From positions 2,869,501 to 2,933,500 of the forward strand of contig CM051030.1 in NCBI GenBank assembly GCA_027627225.1: 64,000 nucleotides of DNA, read 5' to 3'. Below the pieces are notes generated by a model. The model ran no database searches. It was given only the letters and a program-made list of their open reading frames with translations, and had not been told where the DNA came from. Shown piece by piece: positions 22,926-34,529 of this stretch (its first letter is position 1; each line of letters starts with the position of its first letter). Made by a program: the position numbers and the translations under genes. This stretch comes from Congeria kusceri (lineage: Eukaryota; Mollusca; Bivalvia; Myida; Dreissenidae).

Positions 22926-23670
22926 CTGAGCGAGTATTTGTCGGACGAAATATGCATTTTTTTGGGACAGTTTTAATTCATGAACAAACTCAACGATGAA
23001 AATTCGCTTGTAACATCCTGCGTTGATCACCCGTTTGCGTATGTAAACAAATAAGTTTCAATTGTGCGCATGCGCAACTATTGAGGCCCTGAAAGGGATA
23101 CATTAAACACGATCTGTTCACGTTGACAGTAGTATTTTCCGGACGTTTTTTTAACAGTGAAATATACGGAGAAATGCTTTATAATTTTGTTTAATCTATA
23201 TTAGACAACAAATAAGTAATCAAATGGGATTGCGCAATTTATATAAAAATAATACCACTTTATCATATGATTTAGTAATTAAAGAGTTTACTAGACATTA
23301 CGTATCTATATAGCTACTACACACGTCCTTAACATCGTAGCGGGTTAAATAATGTTCTGCCAGAGTTCGTCTGCTATAATTAGCAGACAGCCAAAACTAT
23401 CACGAACCCTGTCTGGGCTCCAAATTAGGATTTTATCGCGCATGCGCACGTGTTACTTCCCCAGACGACAGTTGCATGCGTTTCAGACTATCAACGTAAA
23501 CATTTGGGGTTTTACCCCAAAATAAACTATTTTCGAAAAAAAAAAGAAACGTACTTGAAAATATAAGCGTTTATTTGTATTATGATGCTAAAATACGAAA
23601 AGTGGTTACGAAACGCGAATATTTAAAAACGTCCGGATAATACTACTGTCCGACAAATACTCGTTCGCCA
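22926..23670. mobile_element. Nested inverted-repeat element
   Basis: Outer arms 'gcgagtatttgtcggac' (about 22,931-22,947) and 'gtccgacaaatactcg' (about 23,649-23,664). Inner arms 'gacagtagtattttccgga' (about 23,125-23,143) and 'tccggataatactactgtc' (about 23,632-23,650), extending through 'cgtttttta/taaaaacg'. No transposase frame. Probably a non-autonomous DNA transposon or a foldback; family unknown. Bases 23,671-24,460 hold nothing I recognise. Confidence 0.6.
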
Positions 23671-24472
23671 GTATTGATGACCTAAGCTTACACGTCGTCA
23701 TTGTTTAGTGATGTCATTTGTGGATTGTTATGCATTTTTCTCGCCGAGTGAAAATTTGGATATATGGTGCCGATTTAAAGCATTTAAAAGCATTTAAGTC
23801 TCTATCTGTTGTGTTAATAATAAAACAGGATTATCCTGGATCTGTTAAACTCTCAGCTTAGGAATTGTGTGATTTTAAAGTGTCAAAACTCAACTGTGGT
23901 ACTGGCGCAGTTCCTAAATCCGCCACATTTTGAGGGGTATGTTTATGATATTTTTAAAAGTTGTTTACCGATTGACATAAAAATTCACATCAATAAAGTT
24001 AGGTTTTATGTGCATTTGCTGGCGTATTTTTGGTACATTTCAATACTTGGCAAATGAAAAATATTTATCGAGATTGAAGGCCTAAATATTGTAAAAAATT
24101 GGGCGTGGGAGTGCATAAATCCGCCACCCCACCCCATGTTCAAATTGCTCGAAAATAATTATTATTTATGAATTCTGTTTTCAAAGCAACTTCTATTAAC
24201 TTCTTTTGGCAAAACTACCAGTTTTGTTCATTTTAGGTTCATTTTATAGTGTTTAAAAAAATCACGGTGATCCGAAGTTGCTTGGTGAAAATCGTAGATC
24301 AGGATCCGCGACATGCATATTCCATATTTGACTATTGTTCTTATTTAATTTGCTATATTAAGCAGCTCGTTGTCTGTTGTTAACACAATGTGCCAATTTC
24401 TTCAAATACTCATTTGTATTTCGAAGAATAGCTCTGAAACTGAGGCCCTGCGTGCACGTGGGCAAATAATGA

Positions 24473-25298
24473 TAATATTAATAATTATCGCACAAACACG
24501 TTTGTTTATTTAATTTTAATACACTAAACGTTTCGGCATGATGCCTTCGTCGGTAGTAATAAAAATAATAAATATAAACAAAAGAAGTGACGTCGACGTC
24601 ATACAGTGACGTTACGTCGTTTGGTGGAAAAATGATGACCTGTAAGAAATGTAAAATAGCATTATGCTGACATAGAACACATAATCATAATAGTATTAAA
24701 TGATGGATCACAGTTGATTAATCAGCCTATAAATTATAATATAATAAAAAACATATTAACAGGCAAACATCAAAAATATGTCAAGTATGTGAACGTATTA
24801 TAAATCGTACAGCACTTTGTTATTCAGACCGTTAGGAAGCATAGTCTTTAATGTATGTATCCAAAACGTTTCTTTACATAAACGGTCTAGATTATTAATA
24901 ACAACATCTATTTGAACAAAAGAGAAATCTGACAATGTACAATTATTGTCTAGAGATCCAAAATGGGTTGCAACATGTGATACAGGATTTATTGAACAGT
25001 TTCTTATATCAAATCTATGGTTATTAATTCTACGGGAAACAGTTTGATTGGTTTGTCCGACATGTTTTACATGTAATACGATATATAACATCACGTGAAG
25101 TACAATCTACATCATTGTGCAAATCGTATGTTAAACCAGTGACGCTACTATTGAATTGAGAACATATGTTGATAGTATCACAATGCGTTCTTTTTCGTCG
25201 TTTACATTTACCCGATGAATGTAATTTGGTACTGTTATACACTGAACATCTAACAAGACTGTTTTGTATATTCTTAGGTCTTTTATTAGTGGTGTGGG
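24473..25298 (-). mobile_element. 5'-truncated Penelope-like element (PLE) with TSD
   Basis: Flanked by the perfect 12-bp direct repeat 'ggcaaataatga' (24,461-24,472 and 25,299-25,310). On + near the left end, 'acgtttcggc...ccttcgtcgg' (24,526-24,553) is the motif typical of Penelope terminal repeats. The minus strand encodes the end of the PLE polyprotein. Length about 826 bp, so most of the reverse transcriptase is missing. Confidence 0.8.
24798..25250 (-). pseudogene. PLE polyprotein C-terminus, GIY-YIG-type endonuclease
   Basis: Reading down the minus strand: linker with basic KCKRRKRTHCDTIN, then DVIYRITCKTC, a frame change at about 25,070, and HVGQTNQTVSRRINNHRFDI, VATHF, LSDFSFVQIDVV and CKETFWIHTLKTMLPNGLN, with a stop at about 24,798. 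In PLEs this region is the GIY-YIG endonuclease, with the conserved G-x-T...R...H and the FWI..L.T..P.GLN ending. The frameshift and missing RT make it inactive. Confidence 0.75.
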
Positions 25299-25610
25299 GG
25301 CAAATAATGAGGGTTTTGAGTAGCGAGACATTTGCGCGCTCTTAATATGCAGGTTTGCTCCCCCGCATTTTATTGTATGTAATGCCAATAAATAATGGTT
25401 ATTTTTATGCTGCACATGCTCACATGGACATAATATTAAAACACAATAATTTAATGTTATCATGGACACCATGCGGGGCCTCAAAATTGCGCCTGCGCAG
25501 TATGAAATAGATTGTTTGCATTCAGGGATTATGTACAAAATAATTGGATTAAATATTCATGTATGCACAAATCAAGATGAAAACTCGTCAGTGTTATTAA
25601 GGGAAAGTAT

Positions 25611-26500
25611 CTGAATTACAACTCTGTACGTAAATAATATGAATTTACAATAATGCTCTTAAAGACATCAAATACAACTATGTTATTTCATGGCATTAAT
25701 TTCCATTATGTTCACATATGACACGAATTTCAATGCTGTTCTTGCATGATGTGAATTTCTTTTCTGCTGTTACAAATGTCTAATTTTTTCTTATAATAAA
25801 TGCATGTCCATTACGTTCTAATATGAAGTCAGTTGTTATTATGTAACATTTATTACCGGGCATGAATTTCATTTTGTTCTCATATGATATGAATTTAAAA
25901 TCTGCTATTTAATAGCATGTATAGTGATTATGTTATATAATGACATATTTACCATTATGTTCTTATGTGACATGGATCTCCATTCTGATCTCACATGACA
26001 TAAACTTCTATTTGGTTCTTACATGACATAAATTTCCATTATGTTCTTACATGACTTTTTTTTTGTTCTTACATGACATGAATTTCAATTATGTTCTAAC
26101 ATAATATAAAATTATATTTTGTTCTTACATTAAATGCGTTTCCGTTATTTGTACATGACATGATTTTTTTCATTATGTGCTTCCATGACATAAATTTGCA
26201 TTCTGTTCTTACATGACATAAATTTCCGTTATTTTAGATGATTAATATTCACATTATATGCTTTCATGACATACATTACCATTGTGTTATTACATGACAT
26301 ACTTTTCAATTCTGTTCTTAAATGAATTAAAATTCTTACATTACATGACTTTTCGTTATTGTTTACATAACATGAATTACCATTATGTTTTAATGTGGAA
26401 TAAAATCCCATTCCATTCCTACATGACCCAAATTTCTATCATATTCTTAAATGTATCATAAATGTATCATTGTATCATTTACTTACATGGTATGAATTAC
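25611..26500. repeat. AT-rich minisatellite, third array
   Basis: Same ~28-31-bp unit family as 5,425-6,335 ('atttccattatgttcttaca', 'tgacatgaattt') but more diverged. It starts with the same lead-in 'attacaactctgtacg'. Bases 25,311-25,610 and 26,501-27,114 hold no recognised feature. Confidence 0.8.
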
Positions 26501-27114
26501 CAATGATGGTGTTTCATCGCTCTTATAACCATGTTTTCTAACATTCATTGTGCATATTCTACTCTCTTTTTAAACTATTTATTTACCATTCCGTTCACCA
26601 TATCGCACGATTTACCACTTTGTAATAAAATCGCATTCTATTTCAAAATTGCGTTAAAATAATTCCAAAATACATACATAAATTGCACAAAGTACACGGT
26701 GCCATGACGTTACTACCATATATAATACCAAGCATCAAAATGCCCTTACATACTACAACATTTGCATTCGAAGTAAACTTATAACATTGTATCAAACACA
26801 TCTTATTTTCAATAAGTACATATAAACATATTTTGCAAGTAAAATAACCTTATAACAGCTTACGGTATAAAATAATTTTATTTACAAATAAGGACAAGTT
26901 GATAGATGATTTAACAAGATAGTAAAGAGATAAATTAAACTATACAAACTGCTGGACACGTATGTAGATGTGATTTAACTAGAAATGCATTTTTAAGAAA
27001 AAACTTTTCTTGTCTTATCATGTTTACTATCAGATAGTTTGTTCTTTAAATTTCGAGTCTGATGATTGTACATGTAGATATTTGCATCTTAAATCAGGGG
27101 CGTAACTCGGCCTA

Positions 27115-27402
27115 GTTATGCATCTATCAATATGTCCCCCAAGGGCGGAGCGGCGGGCTGACCCACGGGAATTTGACTTATTTTATTTCTGGGGTCTAAT
27201 TCCCCTCCCTAGAGCCTCACTTTTTTTCGAAATCCCCTCAGTGGGAGATGCTTTACTTGTGTATCAAATGCCCCGGGGTCCCAATATTACCGGGATCTGA
27301 AATCCGACCAAATCTATTTCACGGGACCCGGAATTGCTTTCAGTCTACAGTGTATGCCCGCCGCTCACCTCTCCCCAGGGGGAAATTATTGATAGTTGCA
27401 TT
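27115..27402. mobile_element. MITE-like element with ~24-bp terminal inverted repeats
   Basis: Left end 'atgcatctatcaatatgtcc' and right end 'attattgatagttgcat' are inverted copies with a few mismatches. The centre is GC-richer ('cccggggtcccaatattacc', 'cacgggacccggaat'). A second copy lies at 36,652-36,935. The 60-residue open frame inside is not protein-like. Confidence 0.6.
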
Positions 27403-28580
27403 ATAGTTAATACGCACGTGCGTATTAACTGTATGGCATACATAACAATAGAAGGTGTTAAAATATAAGGAACGAACAATAAAAACAAAAGCTAAGCTTG
27501 AATAAGTTAGATAAAACAATTTTTCAATAACATAGTGCTCTTCAAGAGTCTACTAATTGACCATTCCAATGTTCTTAATAACATAATCTTTACTTGAAAC
27601 AGCGTAGTGATTTATATATCTATCTTCCACGAAGTCAACCACCTTTCGAAGAAATAGACACTGAGATCGCAACCAGTTGTTAGTTAAAAGAGCTTTTTAA
27701 AAAGCCGAAGGAGTATCTACAATGTTAAGGCCATTTGTTGTTATTAATTGTTTAACTGATTTTTTGCCAAAAGTATTGGACGGGTCTGGGGTTAAAAAAA
27801 CTTGTAAAAAGTGTAAAGTTGAAAAAAAACGTTCTTGGTGGCACAATTCAGTCATCAGCGTTCAGGCTTTTAATATGGACATGAATTTTAATTTCTCTGG
27901 ATTTGTAAAATATGTTGGGCGACGGTTTCGTTAAACAAATCATAAAAACATATGACCTAAAAAACAAAAGCAGATGTGGGCCTATATTTCAGATACATCT
28001 TAAGTGATCCTTATTATTAACCTTAAAATGATCATTGTATTTAACTTGTTTGTTGTTGTTGTTTTTTTCATTTGTACGGAAGGTAGCACTTAGTGTGTTT
28101 ATTAATTATGAACTATATTATTTAGTGTGTTTATTAATTATAAACTATATTATTAACGGATGTTTATGTATCTGTAAGGGGATTCACAACTTTAAACATA
28201 GTTATGAAAATATATCCCATATTAAAATGTGGAACTTAAGTGAACATATTTTAAGATTATTTTAAGATGTTTCTGGAATACGGGCGCCGGTAAACTATGG
28301 GGAGATATTTCCAATGTGGCTGTCTGCAGCACTGAAGTGGACCGGTAATAGGGTAACAATATCAGCGGGGAGTGAATTCCAATGAATTACTACTGATCGA
28401 GGGTAAAATTAGTGTTTATAATAGTATGAATGTATCTCAAGTGTAGTGATTGGATTTAAGGGACGTGTTCGCGATTTAACGTATTTTTGAAAAATGTCGC
28501 TCAATGTCTAAACTGAAAGAACCAAAGCATATAGACTAACAATAAACTAATATTAAATAAGGAAATAAAGTAAATTAAAA
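27403..28580. other. No recognisable gene
   Basis: AT-rich. A short tandem pair (about 35 bp, 'tagtgtgtttattaattat') lies at 28,089-28,160. The frames 27,722-27,934 and 28,035-28,265 are short, Lys/Leu-biased and unsupported. Confidence 0.4.
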
Positions 28581-28583
28581 GAT

Positions 28584-28660
28584 TTTCCTTCGCCGGGACT
28601 CGAACCTAATATCATCGGGATCTAAAATGTGACGCTCTAACCTCTCGATCATTCTGATTT
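28584..28660 (-). tRNA. tRNA-like sequence, probably pseudogene or SINE head
   Basis: The minus strand has a T-arm/B-box-like 'ggttcgagtcccgg' and an upstream A-box-like 'gatcgagaggttagagc' at roughly tRNA spacing. The T-stem and acceptor stem pair poorly, so a working tRNA is unlikely. Confidence 0.35.
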
Positions 28661-29139
28661 ACTAAAACGGAGTTATTTCTAATGCTGTGTAGGAGAAACA
28701 TGAGTTTTCTAAAATACCGATGAAAAGCATTACAAACGCTTTATAATTGTATCCATTTCAATTGATAATTATCCATAAACGACACTATATTTCCTATATA
28801 TTTTTATAATAAATGTTATTTTGCTTGTTTTATAATGTGTATATATGATATATTTTTCTTTTTGGGATCTTTGACAATTTTGAAAATTGTAGATTTTCTA
28901 ATCTGTCCCTTTAATTCACTTGCTTGAGTCTTGCTTTTGGGCTACCTCTTTGGAGACGGGTTTAGATTGTAAGATTGGGTGCATCACAACTAAGAAATAT
29001 AAGCTTACCTTAGAATCTTCTTTAGCTTGAACGTCTGTGACGTCTGTCTTCGGCGACAAGCAGCGATCCGGTCACGTCCACACATTCGAGACGTCCCCAG
29101 GCAATCAACTGTCAGTGTGGATGTTTTGTTATCCAATTA

Positions 29140-29910
29140 ATCTACCCGAATGTCTGACACAACACGTGCGAAATGAAATATCCGCTATTAAAGTCATAAA
29201 TATTAAAACTAAAATTCCCTGTGTGAATTTCAAACTTAGTATTGTCTGTTTATTATAGTGTCACCCTCGCGATTAGGGGCAGCCGGATTGACTTATGAGA
29301 CACCTTTATTGATGAACATTTTAACTACCGATTTCTATCCTATATGCCGGGCGCTTGGCAGAAAGCCAATCGGTACCCTTCGATATAACTAGCTGCTGGG
29401 TAGGCAACCGGATATATCAGAACAAGCCCTGTGTAAGACTCGAACCTTCGACCTCCCGCTCCGTAGGCGAACGCCTTAACCACTAGGCCAAATCATACAC
29501 CCCAAGTGTCTGACACAACACGTATGGAATGAAATATCCCATATAAAAGTAATAAATATGTTTATTATAATTAAAAATTGCTCGGTGAAATTCACATTAA
29601 TCCAACAAAACGTGTCCATGTTTTATTGCCCAAATAATATACTTTCAACTGTCTGACACAACACGCACTAAAAGAAATGTCCTATTTAATGTCATTACAC
29701 ATATAATTGTAGTAAAAAATTCCTCGGTAAAATGCACACTAATTCAACACAATTGTCCAAATAATACACCTCCAACTGTCTGACACAACACGTACGGAAT
29801 GGATCAATATTATTAAAATTATAAACTTAAATTTCAATAAACATTTTCTGTGTTAATTTCACACTAATCCAACAAAATGTTTGAAAATCAACTGTTTTGT
29901 TCATTTTCCT
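29140..29910. repeat. ~130-bp tandem units, interrupted by a SINE
   Basis: Four units marked by 'tgtctgacacaacacg' at about 29,151, 29,506, 29,649 and 29,776, each followed by 'gaaatatcc...taataaat' and 'cacactaatccaacaaaa' blocks. The wide gap between the first two units holds the SINE at 29,262-29,497. Bases 28,661-29,139 and 29,911-30,167 show nothing else. Confidence 0.75.
29262..29497 (-). mobile_element. tRNA-derived SINE
   Basis: The minus strand starts with a tRNA-like head: A box 'tggcctagtggttaaggcg', loop 'ctacgga' (Arg-ACG-like), B box 'ggttcgagtctt' (29,424-29,497). An unrelated body follows, ending near 29,262. It lies between two units of the host tandem repeat, as expected for an insertion. 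Confidence 0.7.
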
Positions 29911-30167
29911 AACATTCAAACGCTAATACACACATCCAACAGTGGCCATGTCTACATATATATGAAAATACTGACAAATACACACAATTGTATATGCAAA
30001 AATACCCGATTTCTTCGCCAATCATTACACCGTTAACACTCTGTCTACACGACACGGTTTTTAACGACACCGTTTTTAATCCACGTTAAATAACGGTCCT
30101 ACACATGCGTAACTTGGCAGTCTTGCATTGTCCGTTTATTTATTTCCTCCCTCACTAATTGCGTCCA

Positions 30168-30545
30168 AAAATCAATAAATTATTTCCATACTTTCAACGA
30201 GCACAACAAATATAACAGAAAAACACAAAATTCTTCGGAGGCGGCACGCTTTCCTCGAGTATGTTGAAACACCTGTGCGCTGCGTAAGCGGAAATCGATT
30301 GACAGGACAAACTCGTGCAGCGAAAAATACCGAATGCTCACGGAAGCGTAACGGAAAGAATGACAGATAATGGAGCAGCAAAGAATAAGTAGCAGTAAAT
30401 CATATTGGTAAGTCTTCTATTTACATTTTTATTGAATAATGAAAATCATTGATAAATGCCTTCTTTTTACACTCGTATTAAGCAATGTATATTTGGGAAG
30501 AAATAAAACATATACGGGACATTTATAATTAAGAAATATTCGATT
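30168..30545. repeat. Third, diverged copy of the 6,590-7,020 segment
   Basis: Shares 'aatcaataaattatttccat', 'aacaaatataacagaaaaac', 'aactcgtgcagcg' and 'ggtaagtcttctatttac' with 6,590-7,020 and 18,640-19,070, followed by the same foldback arm. Being outside the tandem duplication, it is probably an interspersed element. Confidence 0.7.
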
Positions 30546-30548
30546 TAG

Positions 30549-30672
30549 AGTTGTTTATTGGCTAATAAACAACGATTGGGAGTTCTGATGCGTATACATT
30601 AAACCACGAGGGCGTAGTTTAATATACCGCATCAGAACGACAAATCGGTGTTTATTAGCCGATAAACAACGA
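30549..30672. mobile_element. Foldback element 1
   Basis: Two arms in inverted orientation. The left has 'gttgtttattggctaataaa' + 'caacgatt...ttctgatgcg'; the right has 'cgcatcagaacgacaaatcg' + 'gtgtttattagccgataaac'. Each arm is itself a palindrome (GTTGTTTATT...AATAAACAAC). Spacer about 15 bp around 'cacgagggcg'. Related: 37,532-37,668, 45,237-45,350 and half-elements at 7,022 and 19,074. Bases 30,673-31,136 hold nothing recognised. Confidence 0.75.
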
Positions 30673-31136
30673 TAATGCGAACATTCTTTCGATCCTAACA
30701 TGACCTGACAACATTTTCTGCTAAGACAATGCGAACTATATTTTACAGATTCGGAACTATTTTTGGGGGATGTTTATTGTTAGGTTAACAACAGTGAATT
30801 GTGTTCTTTGTTTATAGAAAACTCTGCGCGTGTCATGTTAGAATATACATTACATCTTAATTAAATTAAGTACTATTTTGACTTGGTTCATTGCGTAATC
30901 GATATAAATTTGAAGACGTTTTACTTATTTCTCCGAGTTACGTTAATTAATTTAAAATCGTTAATTTGCATATTTATTTGTTCACAGTAAAAAAAAAACA
31001 AGAACAAAAATAACTGAAATTATATAAATTTGGAGCTATTTTCTATAACACGTTAAAACATACGGCGGTTGCGGGACGCTCGCGGAACTTTCGAGTTACT
31101 TTGACCAAATATCTGTGAGGCGTGTCGTTGGAAACC

Positions 31137-31228
31137 CGGGTTTAATGCATGTGCGTAAAGTGTTGTCCCGGATTAGCCTGTGCGGACTGCACATGCATTA
31201 AGCCCGGTATTCCCGAGACACGCCTCCT
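31137..31228. mobile_element. Short palindromic repeat of a bivalve-type family
   Basis: 'tgcatgtgcgtaaagtgttg' and 'tcccggattagcctgtgcgg' followed by a partial inverse, 'ctgcacatgcattaagcccgg'. I recall this block as a frequent repeat in bivalve genomes; that memory is the only basis for the family. Confidence 0.45.
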
Positions 31229-31327
31229 ATGTGTAGTTGTGTTATGATTTAGCTAAACTCTTTAACTTCTTTAGAATGAATACGGGTTGAGTTATCTCCC
31301 GTAGTCTACGTATCTACACATAATATA

Positions 31328-32620
31328 CAGCCAAGGATAAAAAGTATTTCCACAACGTCGTTAACAATAATTTGCGGTATTTCCAAACTTAATGTTCGTT
31401 GCATTTAACCTACAAATACACATAATTCGGTTAAATGATCTATCCTGACATTGACATGAAACAAATTAGAGTAGTTTCCCTTTTTGTTTACAAAATTCGC
31501 CTGCTGTCAAAATACCAAACAAGACAAAAAAATTGATTGCTGATCTCAAGAAAATAATTGTTAAACTATCAAAATTAATGACAACGTGGGTGGATCGAAA
31601 ATTGCTCAAATTTCTTGGATTAAATCGTTTTACAGTAGCAAATTTGTTTAAACGCCTAGAAAATCAAGTGCTCGTGACGATCGTCGCATATTACGGATTG
31701 TAAAAAGTAACCGTAGAAAAGCCCAGAAAGACGTTACGGCGGTTTTAAACAATGAAACACCCGTAACACTCTCCTCATCGACTGTAAAAATGCGTATGAT
31801 TTTAAATGGCAGGGGCGTTAAAAAATGTATAGGCACAATTGACTGTTAATGGCAGGGATGTTTAGTTATCGATGGATACAACTGATTAAGCTAAACTCCG
31901 ATTTTAAATTATGCCTGTGTTTCTATTCATGGTTTTTGTAAATATTTATGTATGTGTTAAGCAACAATATAAAGTATCAGCTCGACTAACAAGATCACCC
32001 CCTCAACCGCATCTCCTCTTGTTTTTAATTTTATTGCATTTTTGACGTTTTTATATGTTGTATCTCCGGCAAAAATGTATAGGAACCTGCCTATAGTGCC
32101 TAATAGAAGCTACGCTACTGAATGGTTTCAAACGGAGAGTTGTGAAAAAACACTGTTATCTCAAAATTGAACAGAGTCCGTAGGTCCAGGAGAGCATGTT
32201 GTAAAAGTAGAGTTCATTTGTCTGTTGACAATTTCTGGAAAAAGGAAATCTTTTCTGATGAGACACAGATAATCATTGGTAGAAACAGAAAAGTAAATGT
32301 CTGGCGGAAAGATGAAGAAAAATGGTAGCCAAGTTTGAAACACACAGTGCCACGCTGCAACGTTAGTGTGATGTTTTGGGGCTGTGTCACTTTTTGTGGG
32401 GTTGGTACATTAGTTCCAGTTAATGGATACATAAATTCTGAAAAGTTTGTCGATATTTGAGAAAACCATTTGTGGCCCGTAATTGCACAACACTTCCCCA
32501 ATTCTTCGTGGATTTTCCAAGATGACAATGCCCCACCCCATGTGTCTAGGTTCACACTATATAAAGGCATTATACCACAGCAGTCCAAAACGATTTCGCC
32601 ATGTTATGAAAGCCGACGGG
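31328..32620 (+). pseudogene. Degenerate Tc1/mariner transposon
   Basis: A left end TA + 'CAGCCAAGGATAAAAAGTAT' resembles Tc1-type ends. Plus-strand remnants of the transposase are: helix-turn-helix region RPRKSSARDDRRILRIVKSN and TLSSSTVKMRMILNG (about 31,655-31,812); a stretch of about 300 bp of unrelated sequence with 'aaaaatgtatagg' at both sides (31,821 and 32,071); then NGFKRRVVKKHCYLKI, DNFWKKEIFSDETQI (second-Asp region), VMFWGCV and WIFQDDNAPPHVS (third catalytic region) up to about 32,565. Several stops and frame changes. No right end found. Confidence 0.75.
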
Positions 32621-33329
32621 TGCATAACCAAGTATTACATTCTTTTGGTAAGTTAATTTTACTTATAAAGGACGTTTGTGTTTTTCTGTTGAAGGCTTGT
32701 AAGCCCGTATGCTTTATTTATTTGCGACGTCACGACGTTGTAGAAATACTTATGGTCCTTAAGTGTGCATGTAACGTCACATAGCGTTCGAAGAAACGGG
32801 GGGTATATTTCTATAAGATAAAATAAGAAAATATTTATTTAAAGTCGACAAGACAAATAACAAAACAACATAAGCTCGAAATAGCTTTTAAACCGACTAC
32901 ATTTGAAATCAAAAATATAAATATTAACATATGTAAAAATATAACTGTAAACATGTAATGCAAAAATGACTCAGCAAATGAACTGAAAGGCATTTTCAAG
33001 TTTAATATTTTCACGTTGAAACATTGTTTTTATTTTTTTTAAACTTGCTATTAGAAACAATCACATTTCAAATAGACTATGCAGTTTCCATTAATATGTC
33101 AAAGTAAAAGAAAAAGTAGTATTTCTGATTACCAAAATAAACATACAGACTTAAAAAAAACAGTAGACCAGCTGCTATATAAAAAACACTGCATATAATT
33201 ATTATATCATAAATTCAACAATTTTGTATGTTGACCCGAGCGATGTTAAAAGTAGTAAAATATATAAGCTGCAAATGTTGGTCCGTCTGTCCGGTGGTCC
33301 TTCCAAAACTAATGAGCATAACAATATGA
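32621..33329. other. No recognisable gene
   Basis: AT-rich spacer between the Tc1 remnant and the satellite; no supported frame. Confidence 0.4.
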
Positions 33330-33374
33330 CGTATGTAGGAGTAGTAGTAGGAGTAGGAGAAGGAGTAGGAGTAT

Positions 33375-33407
<33 letters not shown>

Positions 33408-34496
33408 GAGTAGTAGTAGTAGTAGTAGTAGTAGTAGGAGTAGTAGTAGTAGTAGGAGTAGTAGTAGTACTAGTAGGAGTAGTAGTAGTAGTAGGAGTAG
33501 TAGTAGTACTAGTAGGAGTAGTAGTAGTAGTAGGAGTAGTAGTAGTAGTAGTATTAGTAGGATTAGTAGTAGTAGTAGGAGTAGTAGTAGTAGTAGTAGG
33601 AGTAGAAGTAGTAGGAGGAGTAGTAGTAGTAGTAGGATTAGTAGTAGTACTAGTAGGAGTAGTAGTAGTAGTCGGAGTAGTAGTAGTACTAGTAGGAGTA
33701 GTAGTAGTAGTAGGAGTAGTAGTAGTAGTAGTAGTAGGAGTAGTAGTAGTAGTAGGAGTAGTAGTAGTAGTAGGTGTAGGAGTAGTAGTAGGAGTAGGAG
33801 TAGGAGTAGGAGGAGTAGGAGTAGGAGTAGTAGTAGTAGGAGTAGGAGTAGGAGTAGTAGGAGTAGGAGTAGGAGTAGGAGTAGTAGTAGTAGTAGTAGT
33901 AGGAGTAGGAGTAGGAGTAGTAGTAGTGGGAGTGGAAGTGGGAGTAGGAGTAGGTGTAGGAGTAGGAGTAGTAGTAACAGGAGTAGGAGTAGTAGTGGGA
34001 ATAGGAGTAGGAGTAGGAGTAGTAGTAGTAGCAGTAGGAGTAGCAGTAGTAGGAGTAGTAGTAGGAGTAGGAGTAGTAGTCGTAGCAGTAAGAGTAGTAG
34101 TAGCAGTAGTAGTAGTAGGAGTAGGAGTAGGAGTAGGAGTAGTAGTAGGAGTAGTAGTAGGAGTAGGAGTAGGAGTAGGAGTGGGAGTGGGAGTAGGAGT
34201 AGGAGTAGTAGTAGGAGGAGTAGCAGGAGGAGGATTAGTAGGAGGAGTAGGAGTAGGAGTGGGAGTGGGAGTGGAATTGGGAGTGGAAGTGGGAGTGGGA
34301 GTAGGAGTAGGAGTAGGAGTAGGATTAGTAGTAGTAGGAGGAGGAGTAGGAGTAGTAGTAGGAGTAGGAGTAGGAGTAGGAGTAGGAGTGGGAGTGGGAG
34401 TGGGAGTAGGAGTAGGAGTAGTAGTAGGAGGATTAGTAGGAGTGGGAGTAGGAGAAGGAGTAGGAGTATGAGTAGGATTAGTAGGAGTATAAGTAG

Positions 34497-34529
<33 letters not shown>

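Noticed and set aside
32161..32588. Minus-strand frames
   Set aside because: Antisense to the degenerate Tc1 transposase, whose + strand motifs are clear.
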